6,814 nucleotides of DNA from Candidatus Cloacimonadota bacterium (GCA_027318525.1 DAHVPA010000102.1:1-6814); one strand, 5' to 3'. Shown: positions 1-5,703, counted from the first letter of the stretch. Translations and numbers: made by a program. The notes: generated by a model not told the origin, from the sequence alone.

Positions 1-1587
1 GACCGTAAACCGGCAGAACTGCCCCGGCGCGTGGAACCGGGAGAATTGCTGATTAACGAAGTTCAAGCCAGCAACCTTTCCTACCTTGACCCGAACGGAG
101 AAGCGGACGACTGGGTGGAAATCTATAATCCGAACGACTACGCCCTTGATCTGGGCGGTATGTATATGACCGACAGTCACTACAGCAATGGCATCAACTA
201 CTGGACCCGGATTCCGACCACTGCTCCGCAAATCACGACCATTCCAGCGCATGGCTACAAGGTCATCTGGTTTGACGAGCAGTTGTTTCAGGGTCCTCTC
301 CACATCAACGATAAGCTGGGTGCTTCAGCAGATGCGGTTTACCTGATTGATGCGGATGGGACAACGGTCGTGAACAGCTATACCTGGACACTGGCGACGG
401 GACTCAGCACTGCGGATGTTTCCATCGGCAGGCTTCCGGATGGAGGAACTGTCTGGCAGCTGTTTGGTGCGGGTCAGACCAATCCCTGCACACCGGGGTT
501 CGCCAATGCGGGAGTCATCAATGCCGCACCGGTGATATCTTTTATCAGTTACAGTCCCAGTCCTGCGGTGACGACATCTCCCATCAGCATCTCAGCCATT
601 GTTACAGACACCGATAACAACCTGACGGGGGTGGAACTGCTGTGGGGGGAAAGCAGCGCTTTGGAACACACAACGGCTATGACGGTGCAGGGCACTATCT
701 GGACTGCTTCCATCGGTCCTTTTGCCACCGGAACCAATATCTGGTATTGCCTCAAAGCAACTGATTCCTATAACGTGCAGAGCGTATCTTTTATACATAA
801 CATCCTCATCGGATACGTGGCTCCACAGCTTTTTATCAACGAAGTGATGGCTTCCAACACACAGACCGTGACAGACAACTGGGGCGATTTTGAAGACTGG
901 GTGGAAATCTATAATCCCAACAGTTATGCCATCAATCTGGCGGGCTATTATCTGGCGGATGAACACTTTACCGATGCCACATTCAATCTGCAGAGCATCG
1001 GAACTGCCGCTGCCGACAGCACCACCATCCCGGCTTATGGGTATAGAGTGTTTTGGTTTGATGAGGAACCGGCGGAAGGAATTCTGCACATCAACAGCAA
1101 ACTGGGTGCCGGCGGAGATATGGTCTATCTCATTGCTCCCGACCGCCTGCAGGTCTTGAACAGCGTGAGCTGGAGCGCTGCAACGGGTATGCTGGCTGAT
1201 GTCTCCTATGGACGCCTGCCCAATGGGGCAAACACCTGGAACCTGTTTGGGGCAGGACAGGTAAATCCCGCCACACCGGGCGCATCCAACCAGCCCTCAG
1301 GACTCGAATCCGAACCCGGAGTCAGCGCTGTGCCCAGCCTGGTTTATTATCCCAATCCAATGCGGGGCAACCTGAATGTTCTCATTCCTCAGCTCAAATC
1401 CGCAACAGAAGTAAAAGTGTATGACCTGAAAGGGGCACTGGTGGGGAAATTCGTCTGCCAGCCGGGTGCCAAATCCATCTGGGACGGCACTGATACCACA
1501 GGCAGGAAACTGGCGAGCGGAATCTATCTCTTGACTGCCAGAGCGGGGATTCATAACCTTGCCCACAAGGTTTGCATCATCCGCTGA
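1..1587 (+). CDS. Secreted lamin-tail-domain protein with C-terminal sorting domain (5' end missing; possibly a CotH-type protein)
   Basis: The reading frame is open from the first base to the TGA at 1585-1587, giving 528 codons. The GTG at 31 is an internal valine candidate rather than a convincing start, because there is no signal peptide there and the first domain begins only 12 nt later. Domains in order are lamin-tail domain 1 (nt ~43-510, opening ELLINEVQASN, with DDWVEIYNPN), an Ig-like linker (~523-815), lamin-tail domain 2 (~826-1290, LFINEVMASN, EDWVEIYNPN) and a C-terminal domain (~1339-1584). The last carries YYPNP, VYDLKG and SGIYLL and ends in KVCIIR, as in type IX secretion-type or FlgD-like tails. 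Lamin-tail domains are Ig-fold modules common in secreted bacterial proteins, often C-terminal to CotH kinase domains. The downstream VTC and DUF4956 genes make a CotH domain beyond the left edge plausible, but it is not visible. Predicted location is extracellular or cell surface. Confidence 0.85.
   Translation, partial: DRKPAELPRRVEPGELLINEVQASNLSYLDPNGEADDWVEIYNPNDYALDLGGMYMTDSHYSNGINYWTRIPTTAPQITTIPAHGYKVIWFDEQLFQGPLHINDKLGASADAVYLIDADGTTVVNSYTWTLATGLSTADVSIGRLPDGGTVWQLFGAGQTNPCTPGFANAGVINAAPVISFISYSPSPAVTTSPISISAIVTDTDNNLTGVELLWGESSALEHTTAMTVQGTIWTASIGPFATGTNIWYCLKATDSYNVQSVSFIHNILIGYVAPQLFINEVMASNTQTVTDNWGDFEDWVEIYNPNSYAINLAGYYLADEHFTDATFNLQSIGTAAADSTTIPAYGYRVFWFDEEPAEGILHINSKLGAGGDMVYLIAPDRLQVLNSVSWSAATGMLADVSYGRLPNGANTWNLFGAGQVNPATPGASNQPSGLESEPGVSAVPSLVYYPNPMRGNLNVLIPQLKSATEVKVYDLKGALVGKFVCQPGAKSIWDGTDTTGRKLASGIYLLTARAGIHNLAHKVCIIR
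109..917 (+). repeat. Lamin-tail domain duplication with a 23-nt perfect direct repeat at its core
   Basis: Nucleotides 109-131 and 895-917 are identical over 23 bases and encode DWVEIYNP in both lamin-tail domains. Outside this core the two domains are similar mainly at protein level (WFDE, LHIN.KLGA, GRLP, LFGAGQ.NP.TPG in both copies), so this is an older intragenic domain duplication. The core is held by conserved protein sequence and is not a mobile repeat. Confidence 0.7.
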
Positions 1588-1607
1588 AGCATAAAAACAC
1601 GTGGTTT

Positions 1608-1660
1608 GAAACGCAAGCCCGGCTTTCTTCTCATAGTAAAAGCCGGAGCTTGCTGTTTTC
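1608..1660 (+). terminator. Strong inverted repeat, terminator-like hairpin between the lamin-tail gene and the VTC gene
   Basis: GCAAGC plus CCGGCTTT (1613-1626) pairs with AAAGCCGG, a bulged A, then GCTTGC (1639-1653). This gives 14 base pairs around a 12-nt loop. The stem can extend outward through GAAAC (1608-1612) and GTTTTC (1655-1660) with small T bulges. An A-run on the left and TTTT at 1656-1659 on the right give it a bidirectional Rho-independent look. The T-run is short and lies inside the extended stem, so strength is uncertain. It begins 21 nt after the lamin-tail stop codon and ends 35 nt before the preferred VTC start. It may instead be an attenuator or an mRNA-processing or stabilising structure. 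Confidence 0.6.
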
Positions 1661-1680
1661 TGCTTATCCGGAATAATATG

Positions 1681-1685
1681 AAGGA
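1681..1685 (+). promoter_or_regulatory. Ribosome binding site supporting the VTC start at 1696
   Basis: AAGGA lies 10 nt upstream of ATG 1696. The in-frame alternatives are weaker: ATG 1678 has only a GGAA-like stretch a few bases upstream, and TTG 1606 sits just outside the hairpin and would put a large stem in the coding start. The family's N-terminal R-x-E-x-KY strand begins about ten residues after ATG 1696. Confidence 0.5.
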
Positions 1686-1695
1686 CGGCTTGATA

Positions 1696-2541
1696 ATGAA
1701 TAACAACGACCTTTCCTTCAGACGCAAGGAAAGAAAATACATCATTCTGGAACATACCTTTGACGAAATTGTCGGGGAACTGGAACAGCATATCCCAGTC
1801 TATCACTTCGAGAATAATCCCGGTCTGGTCAATATTGAGACCACCTATTTCGATACGGATGATTTCCTGCTTTTCAAGGAGTTTCTCATCAAACGGAAAT
1901 TCCGCTTCAAGATACGCATGCGCCGCTATGGCTATAACGGAGTCTTTCAACCGGAATATCTGGTCGAATTCAAGGTCTCGCACAGCTCCATCTCGTCCAA
2001 ACGCAGATTTGTCCTTCCTGCTCAGTATTATGACGCCTTTGTCCGCAATGAGGACCTGCGTGCCGAGGTGAAGGAAGCAAATCAGGGTCTGGTGGGAGCG
2101 CAGAAGACTTATCGCATCATCAGGGAACTCTTTAGGATTAACAATCTGCAGCCAGTCCTGCGCACCTGTTATGACCGGATAGCCTTTCAGAAGCAGTCCA
2201 AAAGGGTCAGAGTCACGGTGGATAACGGTATCCGCCATACCCGCCTGCTCGGAAAAGCCAAAATCGAGACTCTGGACGCTACGGTGCTGGAATCCAAAAT
2301 CATGGGTAAAACCCCCAAATGGCACAAGAGGATGGTCAACAGCCTTTCTCTTCTGCAGCAGCAGCGCTTTTCCAAATACGCCACCGGGATTAACTCGCTC
2401 TACTTTCCCGGACGCGGCAAATATAATTTCTACAATGAGGATGAGCTTGCCAAGCAGGAAATCCCCACCCGCATCAGTGAATCATTTGAATTACTAAAGG
2501 GCGTCATTAAGCTTGAAGACAGCGCCCTGCACGAGGTTTGA
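1696..2541 (+). CDS. VTC-domain protein, polyphosphate-polymerase-like (triphosphate tunnel fold)
   Basis: This 281-residue cytosolic protein has no signal peptide or membrane segment. The VTC family shares the triphosphate tunnel fold of yeast Vtc4, which makes polyphosphate from ATP in a basic tunnel. Visible family landmarks, numbered from ATG 1696, are RRKERKY at 9-15, YFDT at 51-54, the basic strand KFRFKIRMRRY at 68-78, EFK at 91-93, SKRR at 101-104, Y-DR at 159-161, the strand RVRVTVDNGIRH at 170-181, E-SK at 199-201, P-KW at 207-209 and RFSKY at 224-228. Together these supply the alternating basic and acidic residues expected of the phosphate- and metal-binding tunnel. The frame is open back to TTG 1606, but ATG 1696 is preferred. 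The stop lies 2 nt before the DUF4956 start, so the two genes are probably co-translated. Polyphosphate synthesis is known for eukaryotic Vtc4; for this bacterial copy it is inference. Confidence 0.88.
   Translation: MNNNDLSFRRKERKYIILEHTFDEIVGELEQHIPVYHFENNPGLVNIETTYFDTDDFLLFKEFLIKRKFRFKIRMRRYGYNGVFQPEYLVEFKVSHSSISSKRRFVLPAQYYDAFVRNEDLRAEVKEANQGLVGAQKTYRIIRELFRINNLQPVLRTCYDRIAFQKQSKRVRVTVDNGIRHTRLLGKAKIETLDATVLESKIMGKTPKWHKRMVNSLSLLQQQRFSKYATGINSLYFPGRGKYNFYNEDELAKQEIPTRISESFELLKGVIKLEDSALHEV
2533..2536 (+). promoter_or_regulatory. Ribosome binding site for the DUF4956 gene
   Basis: GAGG lies 7 nt before ATG 2544, inside the last codons of the VTC gene. It would be only 1 nt from the in-frame TTG at 2538, which argues for ATG 2544 as the start. 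Confidence 0.55.
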
Positions 2542-2543
2542 AC

Positions 2544-3059
2544 ATGGAAGAACTCTTTCAGGTCATAAAGGACAGCTCTGCCGGGGGTATCTCTCAATCA
2601 CCCTTGCAGATAATCTTTAATCTGTCTCTGGCTATGGTGTTGGGCTTGATTTATGCCTTTGTTTACAAGCTTACCTATATTCAGGAGAAGGAAGACAAGA
2701 TACTCAAAAAGGAGATGAAGAGCATCGGTTACTCCCTGCTCTATCTGACCATTGGCGGAGCTTTCATCTGGATAGTGGTGGCAGATAATCTGGTGCGTGC
2801 ATTTGGTTTAGCCGGTGCACTCAGTCTGATCCGTTTCCGGACAGGTGTCAAAGACCCCGCCAATACCATCAAGGTTTTCTACGCCATCATCATCGGCATG
2901 GCATGCGGACTCAGCCAATACTACGCTGCAGTTATCGGCACAGTGTTTATGTGCTTTGTCCTGGCTGTCATGTATTTCGTAGTCGACCATAACCGCAGAA
3001 AAAAACTGCTGGAAAAGGAGGCGGAACTTGCCGCAATGGATGAAAAGACTGAAGTCTGA
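2544..3059 (+). CDS. DUF4956 family small inner-membrane protein
   Basis: This 171-residue polytopic membrane protein has probable membrane segments at about 21-43, 61-81, 107-125 and 127-147. A positively charged loop (KEDKILKKEMK) follows the first segment and a charged C-terminal tail (NRRKKLLEKEAEL) follows the last. The family signature is clear at residues 86-105: FGLAGALSLIRFRTG followed by VKDP, a glycine-rich segment leading into an arginine-containing re-entrant-like stretch. It is followed by NTIKVFYAIIIGMACG. DUF4956 proteins have no established biochemical function to my knowledge, but they often sit beside VTC-domain and CotH genes. The start is 2 nt after the VTC stop and the 3' end overlaps the next gene by 32 nt, so it is the physical centre of this operon. 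I infer it is the inner-membrane partner of the VTC protein. Whether it also contacts the HlyD adaptor is open. Confidence 0.88.
   Translation: MEELFQVIKDSSAGGISQSPLQIIFNLSLAMVLGLIYAFVYKLTYIQEKEDKILKKEMKSIGYSLLYLTIGGAFIWIVVADNLVRAFGLAGALSLIRFRTGVKDPANTIKVFYAIIIGMACGLSQYYAAVIGTVFMCFVLAVMYFVVDHNRRKKLLEKEAELAAMDEKTEV
3015..3021 (+). promoter_or_regulatory. Near-perfect Shine-Dalgarno deciding a TTG start for the TolC-like gene
   Basis: AAGGAGG lies 6 nt upstream of TTG 3028 but 18 nt upstream of the in-frame ATG at 3040. Spacing therefore favours the TTG, although ATG 3040 would also leave a normal signal peptide (MKRLKSDS onward). The site lies inside the DUF4956 coding sequence, which fits translational coupling. 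Confidence 0.6.
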
Positions 3060-4374
3060 TTCTATCCTGACACTCTGTATCCTGCTTCTGGCATCAGGTT
3101 TATCAGCCCAAGCGTCTGCACTTCAGTCCTATCTGGATTCCCTGCTGGCAAAGCATCCGGACTATCTCCAGGCACAGAGCAGGTATCAGAAGGAAAAAGC
3201 GCTCTTTGCAATCGAAAAGTCGCTTTATTGGGCAGACCTCAACCTCAGCCGTCAGCAGTATGACAACGATTTTACCAGGGACGAAATCACCAGTTCTTTG
3301 GAGCATTCCAAGGTCAAAGAAAAGGATACCCGAGACCGCATTGAGCTAGCCAAACAGTTTTTCCCCAAGGATTACGACAACGTGACCAACGATATCGGCA
3401 ACCGTCTGGAAGTCCTGCGTTACAGGGACGAAGCCCGGCTGGCTTATTATACGTCAGCAGCTGATGTTCTGGAAGAGCTTGCCGAATGGTATGAGGCAGA
3501 TGCCATGGCGGCTGTCATCCAATCCCGTCTGGATATTCTGCAGGAGCAAAACCAGCTTCTGGAAGAGCTGAACAGCACCAAGGGCATTGACCCCGAAGTT
3601 CTGCTGGACAACCTCAAGGAGATAGGTGACAGACAGGAGGAGCTTGCTGACTACAAACGTCTTACTGCTTTTTACCAAAGCAAATACGGTGCTCTGCCGC
3701 AGGAATTCATCAGCCGCCTGCAATCTTATCCTGAGTCAGCTCCCCAACCGGACACCCTGGCATTCACAAAACGTCTGCAAGCTATGGAGTCAGCCCGGCG
3801 CAAAGCCCTGAACGCGATTTCCCGACGCATCAGTCTCAATCTTGCCCTCTTTTATCTGCCAGAAGTCAATCTCAGCCTTTCCTACAACTGGCGCACCAAC
3901 CGTCAGGACTGGGATATCGATGATGCAGGTATTCCGAAACTGATGCAGCGCAATCAGGATGAGGAATTTCCCGAGGCGAAACTGGAGTTTTCCCTGCCCC
4001 TCAATTACTTTTCCAACGCCAAAGGTAAGCTGGACCTGCTCAAAGCCTACCGCAGCGAACTGGACTATCGAGCCCGGGTTATGGAGCTTGAATGGCAGGA
4101 ATTTGCCGCAGAGCGTCTGACCGGATATCAGGCAGCAGTGCTTGAACTGAAGAGGGCTCAGCGTGTACATCAGTTGTCGGTTGCCAATCTGGAAGTGCAA
4201 AGACAAAAGCTGGCGGCAGACAGCGCCAAAGTTGAAAAGAATACCCTCAAGCTGCAGAGGGAAATCCTAAAGGCGGAAGAGGCACGGGTCGAAGCACAGA
4301 AGGCAAAGCTGGTCCGGGCTGGGGAAAGCCTCCTCTTTGATATTTTTACGGGGATGTCATATGAAACAGAATAA
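3028..4374 (+). CDS. TolC-like outer-membrane efflux protein (OEP family, divergent)
   Basis: The protein has 448 residues from TTG 3028, or 444 from ATG 3040. A signal peptide is clear: KRLK, then a hydrophobic core SILTLCILLLASGLSA, with cleavage likely after A27 or A31. The cysteine in the core has no lipobox, so it is probably not a lipoprotein. The mature part opens with the family-like LQSYLDSLLAKHPDYLQAQSR and is dominated by long charged helices. Two short beta-rich stretches (about 70-75, and 268-320 with LALFYLPEVNLSLSY and FSLPLNYF) fit the beta-barrel strands of the two OEP repeats. The C-terminal third is another helical hairpin (about 333-440). Length matches TolC-type ducts, which form trimeric channels across the outer membrane and periplasm. 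It overlaps the DUF4956 gene by 32 nt and the HlyD-like gene by 14 nt. Sequence is divergent, so substrate cannot be read from it. Confidence 0.82.
   Translation: MPQWMKRLKSDSILTLCILLLASGLSAQASALQSYLDSLLAKHPDYLQAQSRYQKEKALFAIEKSLYWADLNLSRQQYDNDFTRDEITSSLEHSKVKEKDTRDRIELAKQFFPKDYDNVTNDIGNRLEVLRYRDEARLAYYTSAADVLEELAEWYEADAMAAVIQSRLDILQEQNQLLEELNSTKGIDPEVLLDNLKEIGDRQEELADYKRLTAFYQSKYGALPQEFISRLQSYPESAPQPDTLAFTKRLQAMESARRKALNAISRRISLNLALFYLPEVNLSLSYNWRTNRQDWDIDDAGIPKLMQRNQDEEFPEAKLEFSLPLNYFSNAKGKLDLLKAYRSELDYRARVMELEWQEFAAERLTGYQAAVLELKRAQRVHQLSVANLEVQRQKLAADSAKVEKNTLKLQREILKAEEARVEAQKAKLVRAGESLLFDIFTGMSYETE
4350..4354 (+). promoter_or_regulatory. Ribosome binding site for the HlyD-like gene
   Basis: GGGGA lies 6 nt before ATG 4361, inside the 3' end of the TolC-like gene. 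The frame is open back to TTG 4337, but that start has no purine-rich site at suitable distance and would add a short charged leader ahead of the membrane anchor. Confidence 0.5.
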
Positions 4375-5464
4375 AGTGCGTCTGGTGCTCTTTTTATCCC
4401 TTCTGGCACTGCTATTGACGGCGGTTGCCTCCTTCTTTCTGGAATCGCGTTCGCAAAAGCTTCCTGCCGTGGTCAATTCCGACAAGGTGATTGTCAGTTC
4501 CGAAGCGGATGGAGTCCTGCGCAGTTATGCCGTTTCCTCCATGCAAAAGGTGGAAAAAGGTGCTCTGATAGGCACTGTGGACAACTCCAAGCTGCCCTTC
4601 AAACTGCAGACTCTGAAAAAGGAAAAGCAGAAATACGACGACCTTATAGCTTCCGCCAAGTCGGGAGATTTCCTTAATACGGAGCTGTATGAACTGGACG
4701 AGGAGATTGAAAAGAACAAGGCGGAACTGGAAAGTGCCCGGCAAGACCTGAAGCGCGTCAAAACCAATCTGGACATTATGCAGGGACGCTATGAGGCAGC
4801 CCGTCAGACTTATGAAGCAAACAAAAAGCTCTTTGACAAAGGCATCCTCAATACCTCCGATTTTGAGAAAGCCTCCCAAAACTTCTGGGACGTCCAGAAT
4901 GATTATTCCGAATTGCAGAGGGATTCACTGGTTTCTGCAGAAAGCGTCAAATCCAGCCAAAACATCATCCAACTGCTGGAAGCCCGCAAGAAAATCCTCT
5001 CCGGCAATGCCGACCTGCTTGCCTCCAAAAGCCTGATTGACATCAACAGCGTGGAAGCCGACATCAACGACCTGGAAGAAGAAATCAAGAGCATGAATAT
5101 CTACGCACCCGTTTCCGGCGTGGTGACTGACATCAACTATCTGCCCGGCGAAAAGGTCGCCAAAGGTGACATTCTGGCGGAAATTGCCGACCTCAGCCAC
5201 GTCTGGGTAATTGCCTACGGCACCTCCTCCTCCCGTCACAAGGTCAAAGTCGGACAAAAGGTGCGCATCTACAGCAACAACGGCAAAAAAATCAACGGCA
5301 AGGTAGTGACCGTTTCACCCGTAATGGAAAAGGTCAAGTCCCTCAGCAGCAGCTTTGAGACCATCAATACCTACATCAAGATAGAGATATCCTTCGACGA
5401 TATGGCAGCCGCCATGCAGTCAGTCACACCCGGCGAACGCCTTTTTGTGAGAATTTTCTTTTAA
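4361..5464 (+). CDS. HlyD-family periplasmic adaptor (membrane fusion protein)
   Basis: This 367-residue protein has one N-terminal inner-membrane anchor (residues 6-27) and a periplasmic body. In order it has a first lipoyl half-motif (about 43-75: SSEADGVLRSY, VEKGALIGTVD), a long alpha-helical coiled-coil hairpin (about 77-245), a second lipoyl half-motif (246-277: APVSGVVTDINYLPGEKVAKGD) and a beta-barrel-like domain from about 280 (VWVIAYG, VKVGQKVRIY). The two helices are each about 80 residues, with the tip around D159-T165. At the tip the TolC-contact RLS pattern of AcrA-type adaptors keeps only the leucine (L157); alanine 153 and asparagine 164 replace arginine and serine. Such adaptors bridge an inner-membrane transporter and a TolC duct. 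The partner duct is the overlapping upstream gene. No pump gene follows within the window, and the next gene appears to start its own transcript. Confidence 0.88.
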   Translation: MKQNKVRLVLFLSLLALLLTAVASFFLESRSQKLPAVVNSDKVIVSSEADGVLRSYAVSSMQKVEKGALIGTVDNSKLPFKLQTLKKEKQKYDDLIASAKSGDFLNTELYELDEEIEKNKAELESARQDLKRVKTNLDIMQGRYEAARQTYEANKKLFDKGILNTSDFEKASQNFWDVQNDYSELQRDSLVSAESVKSSQNIIQLLEARKKILSGNADLLASKSLIDINSVEADINDLEEEIKSMNIYAPVSGVVTDINYLPGEKVAKGDILAEIADLSHVWVIAYGTSSSRHKVKVGQKVRIYSNNGKKINGKVVTVSPVMEKVKSLSSSFETINTYIKIEISFDDMAAAMQSVTPGERLFVRIFF

Positions 5465-5513
5465 GTGCACCTCATCCCCCTCCGGCGAACGTTATTTCCT
5501 GCCTTTTTCCCGG

Positions 5514-5546
5514 GAGGGGTCACCGAGGGGTCTTCGAGGGGTTAGC
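5514..5546 (+). repeat. Three tandem 11-bp units beginning GAGGGGT
   Basis: GAGGGGT occurs at 5514, 5525 and 5536, each followed by a four-base variable part (CACC, CTTC, TAGC) ending in C. The period of 11 places the copies on about the same helix face. The G-rich strand could pair with upstream CCCCTC (5477-5482) or with downstream CCCC (5556-5559), allowing alternative folds. Function is unknown. Confidence 0.6.
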
Positions 5547-5559
5547 CCACGATAACCCC
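5538..5559 (+). repeat. Perfect 7-bp inverted repeat (GGGGTTA / TAACCCC)
   Basis: A 7-bp stem encloses an 8-nt loop (GCCCACGA). It overlaps the third GAGGGGT unit, so hairpin formation and the tandem repeat are alternatives. No T-run follows (CCGCAGC), so it is not a standard terminator. Confidence 0.5.
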
Positions 5560-5623
5560 CCGCAGCAAGAATGGAAGGACTGATTATCATATTTTTCTGC
5601 CTTCCTATGATTTATAAAATATC

Positions 5624-5662
5624 TTGACAATTCGAAAACCGGGGTTTAACAAGTATTATAAG
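5624..5662 (+). promoter_or_regulatory. Probable promoter of the GLUG-repeat gene
   Basis: A perfect TTGACA lies at 5624-5629 in an AT-rich context. The best -10-like sequences are TATTAT (5654-5659) and TATAAG (5657-5662), but their spacing from TTGACA is 24 and 27 nt, longer than the usual 16-18. At shorter spacing only weak matches occur (TTTAAC at 5645, 15 nt; TAACAA at 5647, 17 nt). The position, 40-80 nt upstream of the start codon, fits a promoter. The exact -10 is unresolved. Confidence 0.4.
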
Positions 5663-5690
5663 ATTAGCACCAGGATAAAATAATCTTTCG

Positions 5691-5695
5691 GGAGG
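5691..5695 (+). promoter_or_regulatory. Ribosome binding site of the GLUG-repeat gene
   Basis: GGAGG lies 8 nt upstream of ATG 5704, directly ahead of a clear signal peptide, and fixes that start. Confidence 0.75.
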
Positions 5696-5703
5696 TCTTC
5701 TCT

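Larger units (their letters stand above)
5465..5703 (+). other. Structured intergenic region between the operon and the GLUG-repeat gene
   Basis: No coding sequence is convincing in these 239 bases. From left to right I see the following. CCCCTCCGG (5477-5485) can pair with CCGGGAGGGG (5510-5519) with one bulge and a 24-nt loop. Three GAGGGGT copies lie at 11-nt spacing (5514-5542). GGGGTTA (5538-5544) pairs with TAACCCC (5553-5559) around an 8-nt loop. GGAAGG (5573-5578) can pair with CCTTCC (5600-5605). An AT-rich promoter-like stretch follows from about 5610. None of the hairpins has a good T-run on the + strand, so I do not call a Rho-independent terminator, although one of them may end the operon transcript. 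Confidence 0.6.

Noticed and set aside
592..1089. A 165-codon minus-strand open frame.
   Set aside because: It is opposite the lamin-tail coding sequence, has no recognisable motif or ribosome site, and is explained as a shadow of a well-supported gene.
1650..1679. A possible promoter (TTGCTG, 18 nt, TAATAT) before the VTC gene.
   Set aside because: It matches only 3 of 6 and 4 of 6 consensus positions, and the -35 would lie in the hairpin stem. It is too weak to annotate.
1606..1695. A TTG start at 1606 extending the VTC protein by 30 residues, with a hydrophobic FLLIVKAGACCFLLI stretch resembling a membrane anchor.
   Set aside because: These codons are the hairpin DNA at 1608-1660 read in frame, there is no ribosome site before TTG 1606, and VTC family proteins begin near the R-x-E-x-KY strand. 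ATG 1696 is better supported.
1297..2325. A 342-codon open frame on the minus strand.
   Set aside because: It lies antisense to the lamin-tail C-terminus and the VTC gene, both of which have clear family motifs. Its translation shows no recognisable domain, and it spans two unrelated genes and the hairpin.
4412..4879. A 155-codon minus-strand open frame with hydrophobic runs.
   Set aside because: It is antisense to the HlyD coiled coil. The leucine- and phenylalanine-rich look comes from reading lysine- and glutamate-rich codons in reverse.
5538..5559. The GGGGTTA/TAACCCC hairpin as the operon terminator.
   Set aside because: No T-run follows on either strand, so a Rho-independent terminator is not supported; it is listed only as an inverted repeat.
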